Assembly: GCF_000317025.1 (NCBI RefSeq) | Contig: NC_019689.1 | Span: forward strand, 310,001 to 374,000 | From: Pleurocapsa sp. PCC 7327 | GTDB lineage: Bacteria; Cyanobacteriota; Cyanobacteriia; Cyanobacteriales; Microcystaceae | Direction: 5' to 3' | Length of the DNA: 64,000 nucleotides | Part shown: positions 46,136-55,176 of the stretch, in pieces | How the letters are laid out: each line of letters opens with the position of its first letter | Position numbering within the stretch: the first letter of the stretch is position 1 | Notes under the pieces: generated by a model | What the model was told of the DNA's origin: nothing | The model's database searches: none | The model's input: the letters and a program-made list of their open reading frames with translations, nothing else | Translations under genes and position numbers: made by a program

Positions 46136-46831
46136 ATGCATTTACCGCCCTTACAACCTGTCAGTTATTCAGAATTTTATGTGAGTGGGGATGTCACTAT
46201 TCACGAGAGTGCGGTAGTTGCTCCAGGCGTTATCCTCAACGCCGCTCCCAATAGCCGGATTGTCATTGGAGCCGGAGTCTGCGTTGGTATGGGCACTGTT
46301 CTTAATGCTTGCCATGGCGAGATCGAAGTGGGAGAGGGTGCCGTTTTGGGAGCGGGAGTGTTGACGATCGGTCGAGTTAAAATTGGCAGCAACGCCTGTA
46401 TTGGTTCGGCAACAACTATCTTTAACGCCTCCGTAGATAAGATGGCTGTGATTCCAGCGGGTTCCTTAATTGGAGATCCTTCTCGTCAGGTCGCTATTGT
46501 TGTAGAAGCCCAGACAGATAACTTGAAAACGTCAGTAGCTGATAACAACTCCTCTACTTCAGTACAGGAATCCAAGAAATCTCCCCTCAAACCGAAAAGG
46601 AAATTGGAGAGCGAGGAACGTCCAGAGAAAACTAAATCGCCTTCTGAAGTAGAAAGTGGTAAGTCCGCTGTAGAATCAACCGTTGAAGTCGATACTCACC
46701 AGACTAAGCCCGAATCGTCTTCCCAGACCTCAAAGCCTCCCGTTATCGGTCAAGTATATATCAACCAGCTATTGGTATCGCTTTTTCCAGAACGCAACTC
46801 TTTTAAGCGCTCTCAACCAGATAAAGATTAG
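46136..46831 (+). CDS. ccmN: Carboxysome assembly protein CcmN
   Basis: A 231-residue adaptor between CcmM and the shell. The N-terminal half (about 15-130) is a left-handed beta-helix with hexapeptide repeats (GDVTIHESAVVAPGVILN, GMGTVLNACHGEIEVGEGAV, IGSNACIGSATTIFNA) that binds the CcmM gamma-CA domain. A charged, low-complexity linker (about 140-205; Lys, Glu, Ser, Pro) leads to the C-terminal encapsulation peptide VYINQLLVSLFPERNSF, an amphipathic helix that docks on CcmK2. ccmO is not found downstream; the next gene is rbcL after 616 bp. Confidence 0.95.
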   Translation: MHLPPLQPVSYSEFYVSGDVTIHESAVVAPGVILNAAPNSRIVIGAGVCVGMGTVLNACHGEIEVGEGAVLGAGVLTIGRVKIGSNACIGSATTIFNASVDKMAVIPAGSLIGDPSRQVAIVVEAQTDNLKTSVADNNSSTSVQESKKSPLKPKRKLESEERPEKTKSPSEVESGKSAVESTVEVDTHQTKPESSSQTSKPPVIGQVYINQLLVSLFPERNSFKRSQPDKD

Positions 46832-47447
46832 AGAGATTTATAGCCATTTTTTGCAAAAATTCTGGAGCTATTCCAAGAACTTCTCTAAAGCTAGATTTTG
46901 AGAGACAATTAGTGTTATTTTTAGTTAACTTTACCCATAAAGATAATTGAAGAATAAAAAAGTTTTTCTTCAAAAAATCAACAAAGTTAAAGAGCGAGAA
47001 AATTATCAAAACTGTGAGTGAGTAATTAAACTAAAGGAAACAATTGAATAAAGCTTTTTGCGCTCTGAACAGTAGCTTGAGAGCGATAGGGCTTCTATTG
47101 TCGATCAGTTTTTAGACAAAAATCTTAATGCTCAAGTATTGATAGATAACGTTTTATTAATTTTTTTAACAAAGAAAAATTGCGATTAGCTGAATTAATA
47201 GACCTGAAAAAATTTTCTAATCAGAAATTTAAAAAAATCAGAAAAAATTTTGTCTGAATAATCTAAAATTTATGTTAAGATGAGAACTCGAAAAACAGAT
47301 AGTCAAACTGGATGGTTGGCTTCAGAATTTTCTAGAAGCTTAAGAGTTTACTATAAAGAATTTCTCAGAGAGACCGTGGCGATCGCACCCCGGCGCTCGA
47401 CCTTAAAGAGTGAGAAATACAAATGACATTTATGGAGGAATGACCTA
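46832..47447. other. rbcL upstream and leader region
   Basis: About 615 bp, strongly AT-rich, ending in a GC-rich leader with a HIP1 octamer (about 47380-47402) and the ribosome binding site GGAGGAATGACCT just before rbcL. No gene is seen. Promoter elements could not be fixed with confidence; TATAAAG at about 47353 and TTAAGAT at about 47274 are possible -10 sequences. Confidence 0.6.
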
Positions 47448-48863
47448 ATGGTACAAGCCAAATCAAAAGGGTTCCAGGCTGGTGTAAAGGATTACCGCCT
47501 GACTTACTATACTCCCGACTACACCCCTAAAGATACTGATGTTCTTGCCTGTTTCCGCGTAACGCCCCAACCTGGCGTTCCTCCTGAAGAAGCAGGAGCG
47601 GCAGTAGCGGCAGAATCTTCCACCGGAACTTGGACGACGGTTTGGACGGACAACTTGACCGACCTCGATCGCTATAAAGGTCGTTGCTACGACATCGAGC
47701 CAGTTCCCAACGAAGATAATCAGTATTTTTGCTTTGTCGCCTATCCTTTAGATCTATTTGAAGAAGGGTCAGTCACCAACATGCTGACCTCTATCGTTGG
47801 TAACGTTTTCGGATTCAAAGCGCTACGTGCCTTGCGCCTAGAAGACCTGCGCATTCCCGTTGCCTATCTGAAAACCTTCCAAGGTCCTCCTCATGGTATT
47901 ACTGTAGAGCGAGATAAGTTGAACAAATACGGTCGCCCTCTACTCGGCTGTACCATTAAACCCAAACTGGGTCTATCGGCTAAAAACTACGGTCGTGCCG
48001 TTTACGAGTGTCTGCGCGGCGGCTTAGACTTAACCAAAGACGACGAAAACATCAACTCTCAACCCTTCATGCGCTGGCGCGATCGCTTCCTCTTCGTACA
48101 AGAGGCGATCGAAAAAGCCCAAGCCGAAACCAACGAAATCAAGGGTCACTACCTCAACGTAACGGCTCCTACAGTCGAAGAAATGCTCAAGCGGGCGCAA
48201 TTCGCCAAGGAAATCGGCACGCCCATTATCATGCACGACTATCTCACGGGTGGTTTCACCGCTAATACTACCCTGGCGAAGTTCTGCCGCGATAACGGTT
48301 TGTTGCTTCATATCCACCGTGCGATGCACGCCGTAATCGACCGTCAGAAAAACCATGGCATTCACTTCCGCGTATTGGCGAAGTGCTTGCGCATGTCTGG
48401 TGGCGATCACCTGCACTCCGGTACTGTCGTTGGTAAACTCGAAGGCGAACGCGGTATCACGATGGGCTTCGTCGATCTGATGCGCGAAGACTACATCGAA
48501 GAAGATCGCGCTCGCGGGATCTTCTTCACCCAAGACTGGGCTTCCATGCCTGGAGTATTCCCCGTCGCTTCTGGCGGTATTCACGTATGGCATATGCCTG
48601 CGCTGGTAGAAATCTTCGGCGATGATGCTTGCTTCCAATTCGGCGGCGGTACGCTCGGACACCCCTGGGGGAACGCACCTGGTGCAACGGCTAACCGCGT
48701 GGCTTTGGAGGCTTGTATTCAAGCTCGTAATGAAGGTCGTTCGCTAGCTCGCGAAGGTAACGACGTGATCCGCGAAGCCGCTCGCTGGTCTCCCGAACTC
48801 GCTGCTGCTTGCGAACTGTGGAAGGAAATCAAGTTCGAGTTTGAGGCAGTGGATACACTCTAA
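47448..48863 (+). CDS. rbcL: Ribulose-bisphosphate carboxylase large subunit (form IB)
   Basis: Catalytic subunit of Rubisco, 471 residues. The carbamylated lysine and metal ligands are in [12 protein letters not shown] (Lys197 here, 201 in plant numbering). Further active-site segments: [34 protein letters not shown], loop 6 [18 protein letters not shown] and [18 protein letters not shown]. The N-terminus [22 protein letters not shown] is typical of cyanobacterial form IB. It is the first gene of rbcL-rbcX-rbcS; an efficient GGAGG lies upstream of the ATG. The enzyme is packed into carboxysomes through CcmM encoded just upstream. Confidence 0.99.
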   Translation: MVQAKSKGFQAGVKDYRLTYYTPDYTPKDTDVLACFRVTPQPGVPPEEAGAAVAAESSTGTWTTVWTDNLTDLDRYKGRCYDIEPVPNEDNQYFCFVAYPLDLFEEGSVTNMLTSIVGNVFGFKALRALRLEDLRIPVAYLKTFQGPPHGITVERDKLNKYGRPLLGCTIKPKLGLSAKNYGRAVYECLRGGLDLTKDDENINSQPFMRWRDRFLFVQEAIEKAQAETNEIKGHYLNVTAPTVEEMLKRAQFAKEIGTPIIMHDYLTGGFTANTTLAKFCRDNGLLLHIHRAMHAVIDRQKNHGIHFRVLAKCLRMSGGDHLHSGTVVGKLEGERGITMGFVDLMREDYIEEDRARGIFFTQDWASMPGVFPVASGGIHVWHMPALVEIFGDDACFQFGGGTLGHPWGNAPGATANRVALEACIQARNEGRSLAREGNDVIREAARWSPELAAACELWKEIKFEFEAVDTL

Positions 48864-48944
48864 TCCTTAGATGATTGTTAGTTTTGAAGGAAAACAAATC
48901 TTTCATAACTAACAACACAGCCCTGTTGGGACAGGTAGGCATTA

Positions 48945-49355
48945 ATGTATCCTAAAAAAATTGCTCGCGATACGGCAAAAGTTTTACAGAGTTACCTGAC
49001 TTACCAAGCAGTTCGTACCATCATCGATCAGTTATCGGAAACGAATCCGACTCAGGCAATTTGGCTCTCGCAGTATTCCTCTACTAATAACATTCAGGAT
49101 AGCGAGGCTTACCTTGAAGGCTTGATGGCAGAAAACAAGGAATTAGTCTTGCGGATCATGACGGTAAGAGAACACCTTGCTGAAACCGTATTAGACTTCC
49201 TGCCAGAAATGGTACGTACGGGTATTAGTCAGGCGAATATGGAACGCCGTCGCCAGTTATTGGAACGCCTTACTCAGACCCAATCTACCACTTCAAGGCC
49301 TCATTCAGAATCCCCCGATTCGGAGCCAAACGAATCTTCAGACTCACAACCATAG
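48945..49355 (+). CDS. rbcX: Rubisco assembly chaperone RbcX
   Basis: Homodimeric helical chaperone that clamps the C-terminal peptide of RbcL during assembly of the RbcL8 core. The 136-residue protein begins MYPKKIARDTAKVLQSYLTY, has the conserved QAVRTIIDQLSETNPTQAIWLSQYSS segment lining the binding cleft, and ends in a Ser/Thr/Glu-rich, probably disordered tail. The position between rbcL and rbcS, with gaps of 81 and 28 nt, is the standard arrangement in beta-cyanobacteria. Confidence 0.97.
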   Translation: MYPKKIARDTAKVLQSYLTYQAVRTIIDQLSETNPTQAIWLSQYSSTNNIQDSEAYLEGLMAENKELVLRIMTVREHLAETVLDFLPEMVRTGISQANMERRRQLLERLTQTQSTTSRPHSESPDSEPNESSDSQP

Positions 49356-49383
49356 ATTTTAGATTGATAGAAAGACAGAACCC

Positions 49384-49719
49384 ATGAAAACATTACCCAA
49401 AGAGCGCCGTTACGAAACTCTCTCCTATTTGCCTCCCATGACGGATCAGCAAATTGCCAAGCAGATCCAGTACATGTTAGACCAGGGATATATTCCTGCG
49501 GTTGAGTTTGAAGAAAATCCCCAACCTAGCGATCACCACTGGACTTTGTGGAAGTTGCCGCTATTTAGTGCGACTTCTCCCCAAGAAGTTCTTAATGAAG
49601 TGCGCGAATGCCGTGCTGAGTATTCCAACTGCTACATTCGCGTCATTGGCTTTGACAACATTAAGCAGTGCCAAACGATGAGCTTTATCGTTCACAAGCC
49701 TAATTCCAGCCGTTACTAA
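49384..49719 (+). CDS. rbcS: Ribulose-bisphosphate carboxylase small subunit
   Basis: The 111-residue small subunit that caps the RbcL8 core. The sequence carries [42 protein letters not shown] and [20 protein letters not shown]. The fold is the one imitated by the SSU-like repeats of CcmM. Last gene of the operon; a strong hairpin terminator follows at 49752. Confidence 0.99.
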   Translation: MKTLPKERRYETLSYLPPMTDQQIAKQIQYMLDQGYIPAVEFEENPQPSDHHWTLWKLPLFSATSPQEVLNEVRECRAEYSNCYIRVIGFDNIKQCQTMSFIVHKPNSSRY

Positions 49720-49751
49720 AACGAAAAAGCTATAGTGTAAGCACGACGAGC

Positions 49752-49785
49752 GAGGTGATGCGTTTCTGCGTCACCTCTTTTATTT
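49752..49785 (+). terminator. Rho-independent terminator of rbcLXS
   Basis: GAGGTGATGCG pairs with TGCGTCACCTC (seven Watson-Crick pairs plus wobble-containing upper stem) and is followed by TTTTATTT. It lies 33 nt after the rbcS stop. Confidence 0.85.
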
Positions 49786-49801
49786 GATAGGCGATGTAAT
49801 C

Positions 49802-50335
49802 TTAGCGGATATGCAACTCGACTACGCTATCTCTAATCGTTACATCGTGACCGCCAAAGAAATTTTGTCCCAGAAGTCCTATGGGAAGATGGGGAGAAAC
49901 TAGGACATCTAAGTCTCTAATAACCATTCCGCCAGCTTGAACTGAAGCAACGCGTCCTATACCCGCTTGAACGACTCCACCAGCAGTTGCTACGGGGATT
50001 TCTCTATCTATGTTAACGCCAAGTGCTTTAGCCATTTCGGGACTAATTGTCGTCGCGCTTGCCCCGGTATCTAAGAGCATCTCGAAGCGTTGTTTTCCAT
50101 TAAATGTCACGTCAATAACGGGAATTCCAGCATCTCGGCGTTTAATTGGGACGCGAAACGTTCCCGATGCAGAGGTTTGAGGTTGAACGGTAGTGTCTGC
50201 GCAGACATATCCGAGGTCAACTAACTGACCATTGGAACCGCGCATGAAACAGCCTGAATGTTCTTGAGGACGGACAGCTAGGGGAGTCAGAACAACCCCC
50301 GATACAACAACTAAGGCACTTAGAATCGTCTTCAT
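49802..50335 (-). CDS. Exported retropepsin-like aspartic protease
   Basis: A 177-residue protein with a signal peptide (MKTILSALVVVSGVVLTPLA) and a single retropepsin-type domain at about 65-175. The catalytic motif is LLDTGASATTIS; the hydrophobic-hydrophobic-Gly partner is IGLLGQNFFGG near the end. Such clan AA proteases act as dimers; the bacterial TIGR02281-like proteins are poorly characterised. A short Cys-containing segment (GCFMRGSNGQLVDLGYVC) follows the signal peptide and might form a disulphide. It converges on rbcS with the terminator between. The substrate is unknown. Confidence 0.87.
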   Translation of the reverse strand: MKTILSALVVVSGVVLTPLAVRPQEHSGCFMRGSNGQLVDLGYVCADTTVQPQTSASGTFRVPIKRRDAGIPVIDVTFNGKQRFEMLLDTGASATTISPEMAKALGVNIDREIPVATAGGVVQAGIGRVASVQAGGMVIRDLDVLVSPHLPIGLLGQNFFGGHDVTIRDSVVELHIR

Positions 50336-50430
50336 CGGAGTAGCTATCGATCGATAAGGGAGTTTAATGTTACACTTATAGATTGCCCGAAAAAGCTCGT
50401 CAAGTTAACATCTTCTGCCCGATGCCTTTC

Positions 50431-50772
50431 TCAACCGGGGGGCCATTTCATCTGGCGATCGCCTAAAATATGTAAATGGAGATGAGAGACGGTTTGACCG
50501 CCATCATGACCATTGTTGATGACCACTCGATAGCCGTTACCCAGTCCTACTTGCTCTGCAACTTTTTTAACAGTTAGCAGTAAATGACCCAGTAAATCTC
50601 GATCCTCTGGAGTAGCGGCATCTAGCTGAGGAATCGGCTTTTTAGGAATAACAAGGATATGTGTTGGGGCTTGAGGGTTTATATCTCGGATAGCCAAAGA
50701 TAATTCATCCTCGTAGACAATATCTGCTGGAAGCTCTCTTCTTATAATCTTACCGAAGACTGTATCGCTCAT
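50431..50772 (-). CDS. HIT-family nucleotide-binding protein (HinT-like)
   Basis: A 113-residue histidine-triad protein with the active-site motif HLHLHILGD (His97, His99, His101). The N-terminal region [21 protein letters not shown] and [18 protein letters not shown] are typical of the HinT/PKCI branch, which hydrolyses purine nucleoside phosphoramidates and AMP-lysine adducts in the cytosol. The length is standard. It stands alone, with the DUF2256 gene 134 nt upstream on the same strand. Confidence 0.95.
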   Translation of the reverse strand: MSDTVFGKIIRRELPADIVYEDELSLAIRDINPQAPTHILVIPKKPIPQLDAATPEDRDLLGHLLLTVKKVAEQVGLGNGYRVVINNGHDGGQTVSHLHLHILGDRQMKWPPG

Positions 50773-50906
50773 AGCTTACATTAAAGATCGTTTAGCTATT
50801 TTTTTCTGCTCGATCCTATTATCATCGATCGACAAACACTCACAAGTTTTTAACGAGCCAATCGGTTTATGTAACAGACGATGCAAATTAAGAGCAAATT
50901 AAGACA

Positions 50907-51062
50907 TTATTGCTCGGCTGGCGATCGCCGTCTGCGACAACGTTCCGAACAATATTTGACATTATCCCAACATTTTGCCCACTTTTTGCGCCAAGTAAAA
51001 GATAGCCCGCAGACGGGGCAAATCTTTGTAGGAAGATCGAATTTGGAGCGCTGACGTGCCAT
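50907..51062 (-). CDS. DUF2256 small zinc-ribbon-like protein
   Basis: A 51-residue protein not long enough for most gene calls. It contains four well-placed cysteines plus one (C15-x2-C18, C31, C38-x3-C42) around the conserved [12 protein letters not shown] segment, then an Arg-rich end (CRRRRSP). This matches the DUF2256 family of short putative metal-binding proteins. Function unknown; nucleic-acid binding is suggested only by the basic residues. ATG start with modest upstream purines. Confidence 0.88.
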   Translation of the reverse strand: MARQRSKFDLPTKICPVCGLSFTWRKKWAKCWDNVKYCSERCRRRRSPAEQ

Positions 51063-51126
51063 CTTCGAGCGGCGATCGGTTAATAGGAGCTAAAATTTAC
51101 TATATTAATCGCTATGCTGGATCGAC

Positions 51127-54100
51127 TTGTCTGACTCTATCTTAGTAACAATCGCTCAAACGCAAGAAAAGCTGCGCCAACTAACACAGATTGACGTACA
51201 GACTAGCTGGCGTTATGCTAGCGAAGATTTATCGGTTGAGGCGATCGATCCCTCCAATTGGCAACTCGCTCAGCCTAACGAAAAAGGATACCTCTGCTGG
51301 TCGTCGGGTCGTCAAGTACAATGGTTAGTGCAGCAATTTATTATTCCCCAAGACCTACAAGGCTATCCGCTAGAAGGACTGGTATTGCGACTAGTTTTGA
51401 CTTGGTGGGCAGAACAAGCGCAAATTTTCATTAACGGCAAATTAGTACAAGAAGGCGATTTATTCGATTCCTCTGTACGACTTCTCCTTACCCCTTCAGC
51501 CAAACCCGGAGAAAAAATCACTGTTGCTTTGCGCTTAGTCAGTCCCGGACACGATATTGGGGCATTAATGCGATCGCAATTAATCTATGAAAAAAACCAA
51601 AATCCCATCGAACCCGGTTTTGTTGCCGACGAATTGACGGTACTGCATAAATATTTAGAAACATTTGAACCTGAAAAATTAAACGCTCTTGCAACAGCCA
51701 TACAACAGATTGACTGGAATGTTGTCTGTGATGCAGAAAAATTCGATCGCTGTTTGTCAACTCTGCGTCAAACCCTTCAACCCCTTGCCGCATCCATAAA
51801 AAAACGTTGCTTCCATCTACTCGGTCACGCCCATCTTGACATGGCTTGGCTGTGGACGACTAGCGAAACCTGGGAAGTTGCCCAACGCACCTTTGAATCG
51901 GTTCTCAATTTACAACAAGATTTTCCCGAACTCACGTTTTGCCACACTAGCCCCGCTCTTTATGCCTGGATAGAAAAACATCGTCCAGACCTCTTTAAAG
52001 CGATTCAAGAGGCTGCTAAAGCTAAATCCTGGGAAGTTTTAGGAGGGATGTGGGTCGAACCGGAAGTCACCATAACCTCTGGAGAATCTATCGTTCGCCA
52101 ACTTCTGTACGGTCAACGCTACATCAGAGAAAAATTTGGGGCAATTACTCAAGTCGCATGGTTGCCAGATAGTTTTGGTTTTTCTTGGCAACTCCCACAA
52201 ATCTTTAAGCAAAGCGGGATTGAATATTTTGTTACTGGAAAATTGCACTGGAATGATACGACTAAGTTTCCCCATGGCGTTTTTTGGTGGCAATCTCCCG
52301 ACGGAACTCAGTTATTAACGCTGATGTCTCCTCCCAACGTGATGGGAGTGATGGATACCAATCCGATTGCGATGGCGAACTATGCCATTGATTGGGAACG
52401 TCAAACAGGATTAAAAGATACTTTTTGGCTTCCTGGCGTAGGCGATCGCGGCGGAGGTCCAAGTCGAGATATGTTAGAAGTGCAGCGGCGCTGGCGGCAA
52501 TCTCCTTTTTTCCCTCAGATAAAGTTTGCGAAAGCAGTTGAGTATTTGTCATTGGTTATTGGTCATTTGTCATTTAAAAAACAATCAATGACAAAGGACA
52601 AAGGACAAAGGACAATCCCCATTTGGAACGACGAACTATATCTAGAATTCCATCGAGGTTGTTATACGACTCATGCGGATCAAAAATCCTACAATCGTCG
52701 TTGTGAGGGATTGTTATATCAAGCAGAACTTTGGGCTTCTTTAGCAACAATTATTCTGGGTCAAGCTTATTCCAAAACCGAACTAGAAGACGCTTGGAAA
52801 AAAGTACTTTTTAATCAATTTCACGATATTCTACCCGGAACGTCTATTCCAGAAGTATTTGTCGAAGCGAATGAAACTTGGCAAGAAGTAAAAAGAGTCG
52901 GGCAGAAAATATTAGATGGATCATTGAGTGCGATCGCCTCCCAGATTACCTTACCTCCACCGCCTCACCCAAACGCTCGACCTATTATCATCTTTAACTC
53001 TCTCAATTGGCAACGATCTGAAGTTGTTGTTTGTTCCATTCCTTCAGGTAACTGGGAAATCTACGATTTAGCAGGACAAAAACTTCTATCCCAGTTATCG
53101 GCAGACGGTCAACTTCTCTTTCTAGCCAAAAATATTCCCTCAGTTGGTTATCGTCTCTTCTGGCTATGTCCGTGCCAACAACCAACCACCGCTCGCCAAC
53201 CCCTAACCTCACATCAAAACTTTATTTTAGAAAACGAGAAGCTTAGAGTAACTATCAACCCCGAAACCGGAGACTTAAATAGCATCTTTGATAAAATCGC
53301 TCGACGGGAAATTCTCAAAGGAGCAGGAAATCAACTACAAGCGTTTGAAGACAAAGGTCAATACTGGGATGCTTGGAATATCGACCCCAACTATGCTCAA
53401 CATCCCTTACCGCCCGCACGATTAAAATCTATTGAGTATTTGGAATGCGGCCCCTTGCAGTGGCGAATACGGGTTATCAAACAACTCAATAACTCAGAAT
53501 TTTGTCAGGATTATGTTCTTCATGCCAACTCGCCTATTCTAAAAATCGCCACAATGGTAAACTGGCAAGAAACCCACGTCCTGGTAAAAGCGGCTTTTCC
53601 TTTAAACGTAGAAAGTGACTTCGCAACCTATGAAATTCCCTGTGGGGCTATCAAACGTCCCACCAAGCCTCAAACCCCAGCCGAAAAAGCCAAATGGGAA
53701 GTTTATGCCCTGCGCTGGGCAGATTTAGGCGATCGCGAATACGGTGTTAGTCTTCTCAACGATTGTAAATACGGCTACGATAGCCAACCGGTTCAGTTAC
53801 GCCTCACCTTACTTCGCAGTCCTCAATGGCCCGATCCTAACGCAGATAAAGGCACTCATCAATTTACCTACGCTATCTATCCTCACCAGGGAAGTTGGCA
53901 AGCAGCAAAGACAGTTCGTTACGGATATGAGTTGAATGTTCCGCTAACAGTTCTCTCATGCGAACTAGATAACAGGGAAAAGACTCATTCTTTGCCTGCT
54001 ACGAGTCAGTTATTAGATTTGGATTCAGAAAATCTGATTTTAATGGCATTCAAACAGTCTGAAGACGATCCAAATGCTTGGATTTTACGCTGTTACGAAT

Positions 54101-54252
54101 GCCATGGAAAAACGGTGAAATATTCCCTCAAGGGCGATCTGCAATGGGCAAGCGAGACTCCCGTCGATTTATTAGAACAGCCATTAAAGAAAATATCTGA
54201 GATTAATCCTTGGAAGATTGTCAGCTTCAAGCTAAGGCCATCTAAAACCTAA
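51127..54252 (+). CDS. Alpha-mannosidase (GH38)
   Basis: A 1041-residue family-38 glycoside hydrolase. The N-terminal region (about 1-200) is the accessory beta domain. The catalytic domain shows GHAHLDMAWLWT with metal ligands and WLPDSFGFSWQLPQ with the nucleophile Asp; ELYLEFHRGCYTTHADQK follows. A middle helical domain and a long C-terminal beta domain (about 640-1041) complete the fold. It trims alpha-mannosides, probably in the cytosol, since no signal peptide is present. The start is TTG at 51127. Residues about 472-496 are encoded by a heptad-repeat element in frame (see 52544). Gene and stop are otherwise intact. Confidence 0.92.
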   Translation: MSDSILVTIAQTQEKLRQLTQIDVQTSWRYASEDLSVEAIDPSNWQLAQPNEKGYLCWSSGRQVQWLVQQFIIPQDLQGYPLEGLVLRLVLTWWAEQAQIFINGKLVQEGDLFDSSVRLLLTPSAKPGEKITVALRLVSPGHDIGALMRSQLIYEKNQNPIEPGFVADELTVLHKYLETFEPEKLNALATAIQQIDWNVVCDAEKFDRCLSTLRQTLQPLAASIKKRCFHLLGHAHLDMAWLWTTSETWEVAQRTFESVLNLQQDFPELTFCHTSPALYAWIEKHRPDLFKAIQEAAKAKSWEVLGGMWVEPEVTITSGESIVRQLLYGQRYIREKFGAITQVAWLPDSFGFSWQLPQIFKQSGIEYFVTGKLHWNDTTKFPHGVFWWQSPDGTQLLTLMSPPNVMGVMDTNPIAMANYAIDWERQTGLKDTFWLPGVGDRGGGPSRDMLEVQRRWRQSPFFPQIKFAKAVEYLSLVIGHLSFKKQSMTKDKGQRTIPIWNDELYLEFHRGCYTTHADQKSYNRRCEGLLYQAELWASLATIILGQAYSKTELEDAWKKVLFNQFHDILPGTSIPEVFVEANETWQEVKRVGQKILDGSLSAIASQITLPPPPHPNARPIIIFNSLNWQRSEVVVCSIPSGNWEIYDLAGQKLLSQLSADGQLLFLAKNIPSVGYRLFWLCPCQQPTTARQPLTSHQNFILENEKLRVTINPETGDLNSIFDKIARREILKGAGNQLQAFEDKGQYWDAWNIDPNYAQHPLPPARLKSIEYLECGPLQWRIRVIKQLNNSEFCQDYVLHANSPILKIATMVNWQETHVLVKAAFPLNVESDFATYEIPCGAIKRPTKPQTPAEKAKWEVYALRWADLGDREYGVSLLNDCKYGYDSQPVQLRLTLLRSPQWPDPNADKGTHQFTYAIYPHQGSWQAAKTVRYGYELNVPLTVLSCELDNREKTHSLPATSQLLDLDSENLILMAFKQSEDDPNAWILRCYECHGKTVKYSLKGDLQWASETPVDLLEQPLKKISEINPWKIVSFKLRPSKT
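52544..52616. repeat. In-frame heptad-repeat hairpin inside the mannosidase gene
   Basis: Left arm TTTGTCATTGGTTATTGGTC plus ATTTGTCATTT, A6 loop, right arm ATGACAAAGGACAAAGGACAAAGGACAA. It reads in frame as LSLVIGHLSFKKQSMTKDKG plus QRT between the conserved KFAKAVEYL and PIWNDELYLEFHRG. The DNA is the inverse-orientation counterpart of the rnpB insertion at 31256. Confidence 0.88.
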
Positions 54253-54256
54253 CGAT

Positions 54257-54760
54257 CTACTCTGATAGTTGCTTTCTCAACGCTTCTAGGGATGCCCAGC
54301 GAGTATCTATGCTAGGTTCGTTTTGAGAATAGGTGGGGACGGCTGGCTGACAATCTTGACTGCATAATTGTCGCAGTGGCAGCAGCAGGGATAGCTGTTC
54401 GTACAACCAGGTATCCGGTTCAAAGTAGCCATCAAACGGCAGTGTTTCTGACAAATCTTCCATCGAAATTTCCCGTTCCAAGGGGATAGCTTTATCCTGG
54501 TCGGCATTTTTATCAAGCCAGATAATTTCGGAAGTATCGAGAGACAGGCGATGGTTGTACTGCTTCAAACAGCGATCGCAAGTCAACGTCACAATCGTCT
54601 CTGCCTTAGCAAAAACTTCTAGAAAATTTCCTCGATGGTTGACTGTCATGCTTCCCCGCACGGGCGTTAAAGTCTCTAAACCGGGAATAAATTCCTGGAT
54701 CTGTAGCGTCTCTTTTCTCTCTAGCGCTTTGAGGAGTTGCGGAATATAAATAGCTTCCAT
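54257..54760 (-). CDS. DUF177 (YceD-like) protein
   Basis: A 167-residue protein of the DUF177/YceD family. Visible features: the conserved TLTCDRCLKQYNHRLSLDTSEIIWL block with two Cys, and a distal Cys pair near the C-terminus (LPLRQLCSQDCQ). In plants and bacteria members support 23S rRNA accumulation; rpmF, the usual neighbour, is not adjacent here. It converges on the mannosidase gene with 4 nt between stop codons. Cytosolic. Confidence 0.88.
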   Translation of the reverse strand: MEAIYIPQLLKALERKETLQIQEFIPGLETLTPVRGSMTVNHRGNFLEVFAKAETIVTLTCDRCLKQYNHRLSLDTSEIIWLDKNADQDKAIPLEREISMEDLSETLPFDGYFEPDTWLYEQLSLLLPLRQLCSQDCQPAVPTYSQNEPSIDTRWASLEALRKQLSE

Positions 54761-54858
54761 GGCAAATGAAGGGCAACTATACTCCTATCATAGAAATTTT
54801 TCCACCATTATGATAAGTCTTGCTCGATTACTAATAACCAAACGCAGACAAATTCATC

Positions 54859-54882
54859 CTGATGTTACAGCTGATGTTACAG
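54859..54882. repeat. Two 12-nt direct repeats
   Basis: CTGATGTTACAG occurs twice in tandem immediately before the MITE-like segment. Confidence 0.8.
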
Positions 54883-54885
54883 GTT

Positions 54886-55170
54886 ATCCCAAAAGTATAG
54901 AATGTCATGTTGAGCGGAGCGATCGCGAAGCGAAACATCTTCTACCAATTCGCCGATGCTCCTCCACTTCGTGGAAGTCCGCGTCGGTTGGCAATTATCA
55001 GTTCGCAATTAGTCAGCAGTTCTGTGTGCGGAGAGTTTTTGACAGTAACTGTACTTGAAGTCCCTTCTCTCCTTGTGGGAGAAGGGATGAGGGGATAAAG
55101 ATTTATCAGTCAACCAGGATTCTTCGTTACGTTCTCCTGCACTGGGAGTGACAAAATGGACTTTTGGGAT
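54886..55170. mobile_element. MITE-like segment with 11-bp terminal inverted repeats
   Basis: ATCCCAAAAGT at 54886-54896 is matched by its inverse complement ACTTTTGGGAT at 55160-55170; beyond these the ends keep partial inverted similarity (TGTCATG/GTGACA words). The 285-bp interior has no gene, but holds a HIP1 octamer, the AGCGAAACATCTTCTACC word common in interspersed repeats, and the 50-nt repeat shared with 32615-32664. No target-site duplication was confirmed. It fills most of the spacer between DUF177 and the O-methyltransferase. Confidence 0.5.
54991..55040. repeat. 50-nt dispersed repeat, copy 2
   Basis: Same as 32615-32664 with three mismatches (all near the 3' half). It lies inside the MITE-like segment. 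Confidence 0.88.
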
Positions 55171-55176
55171 GTCCTC

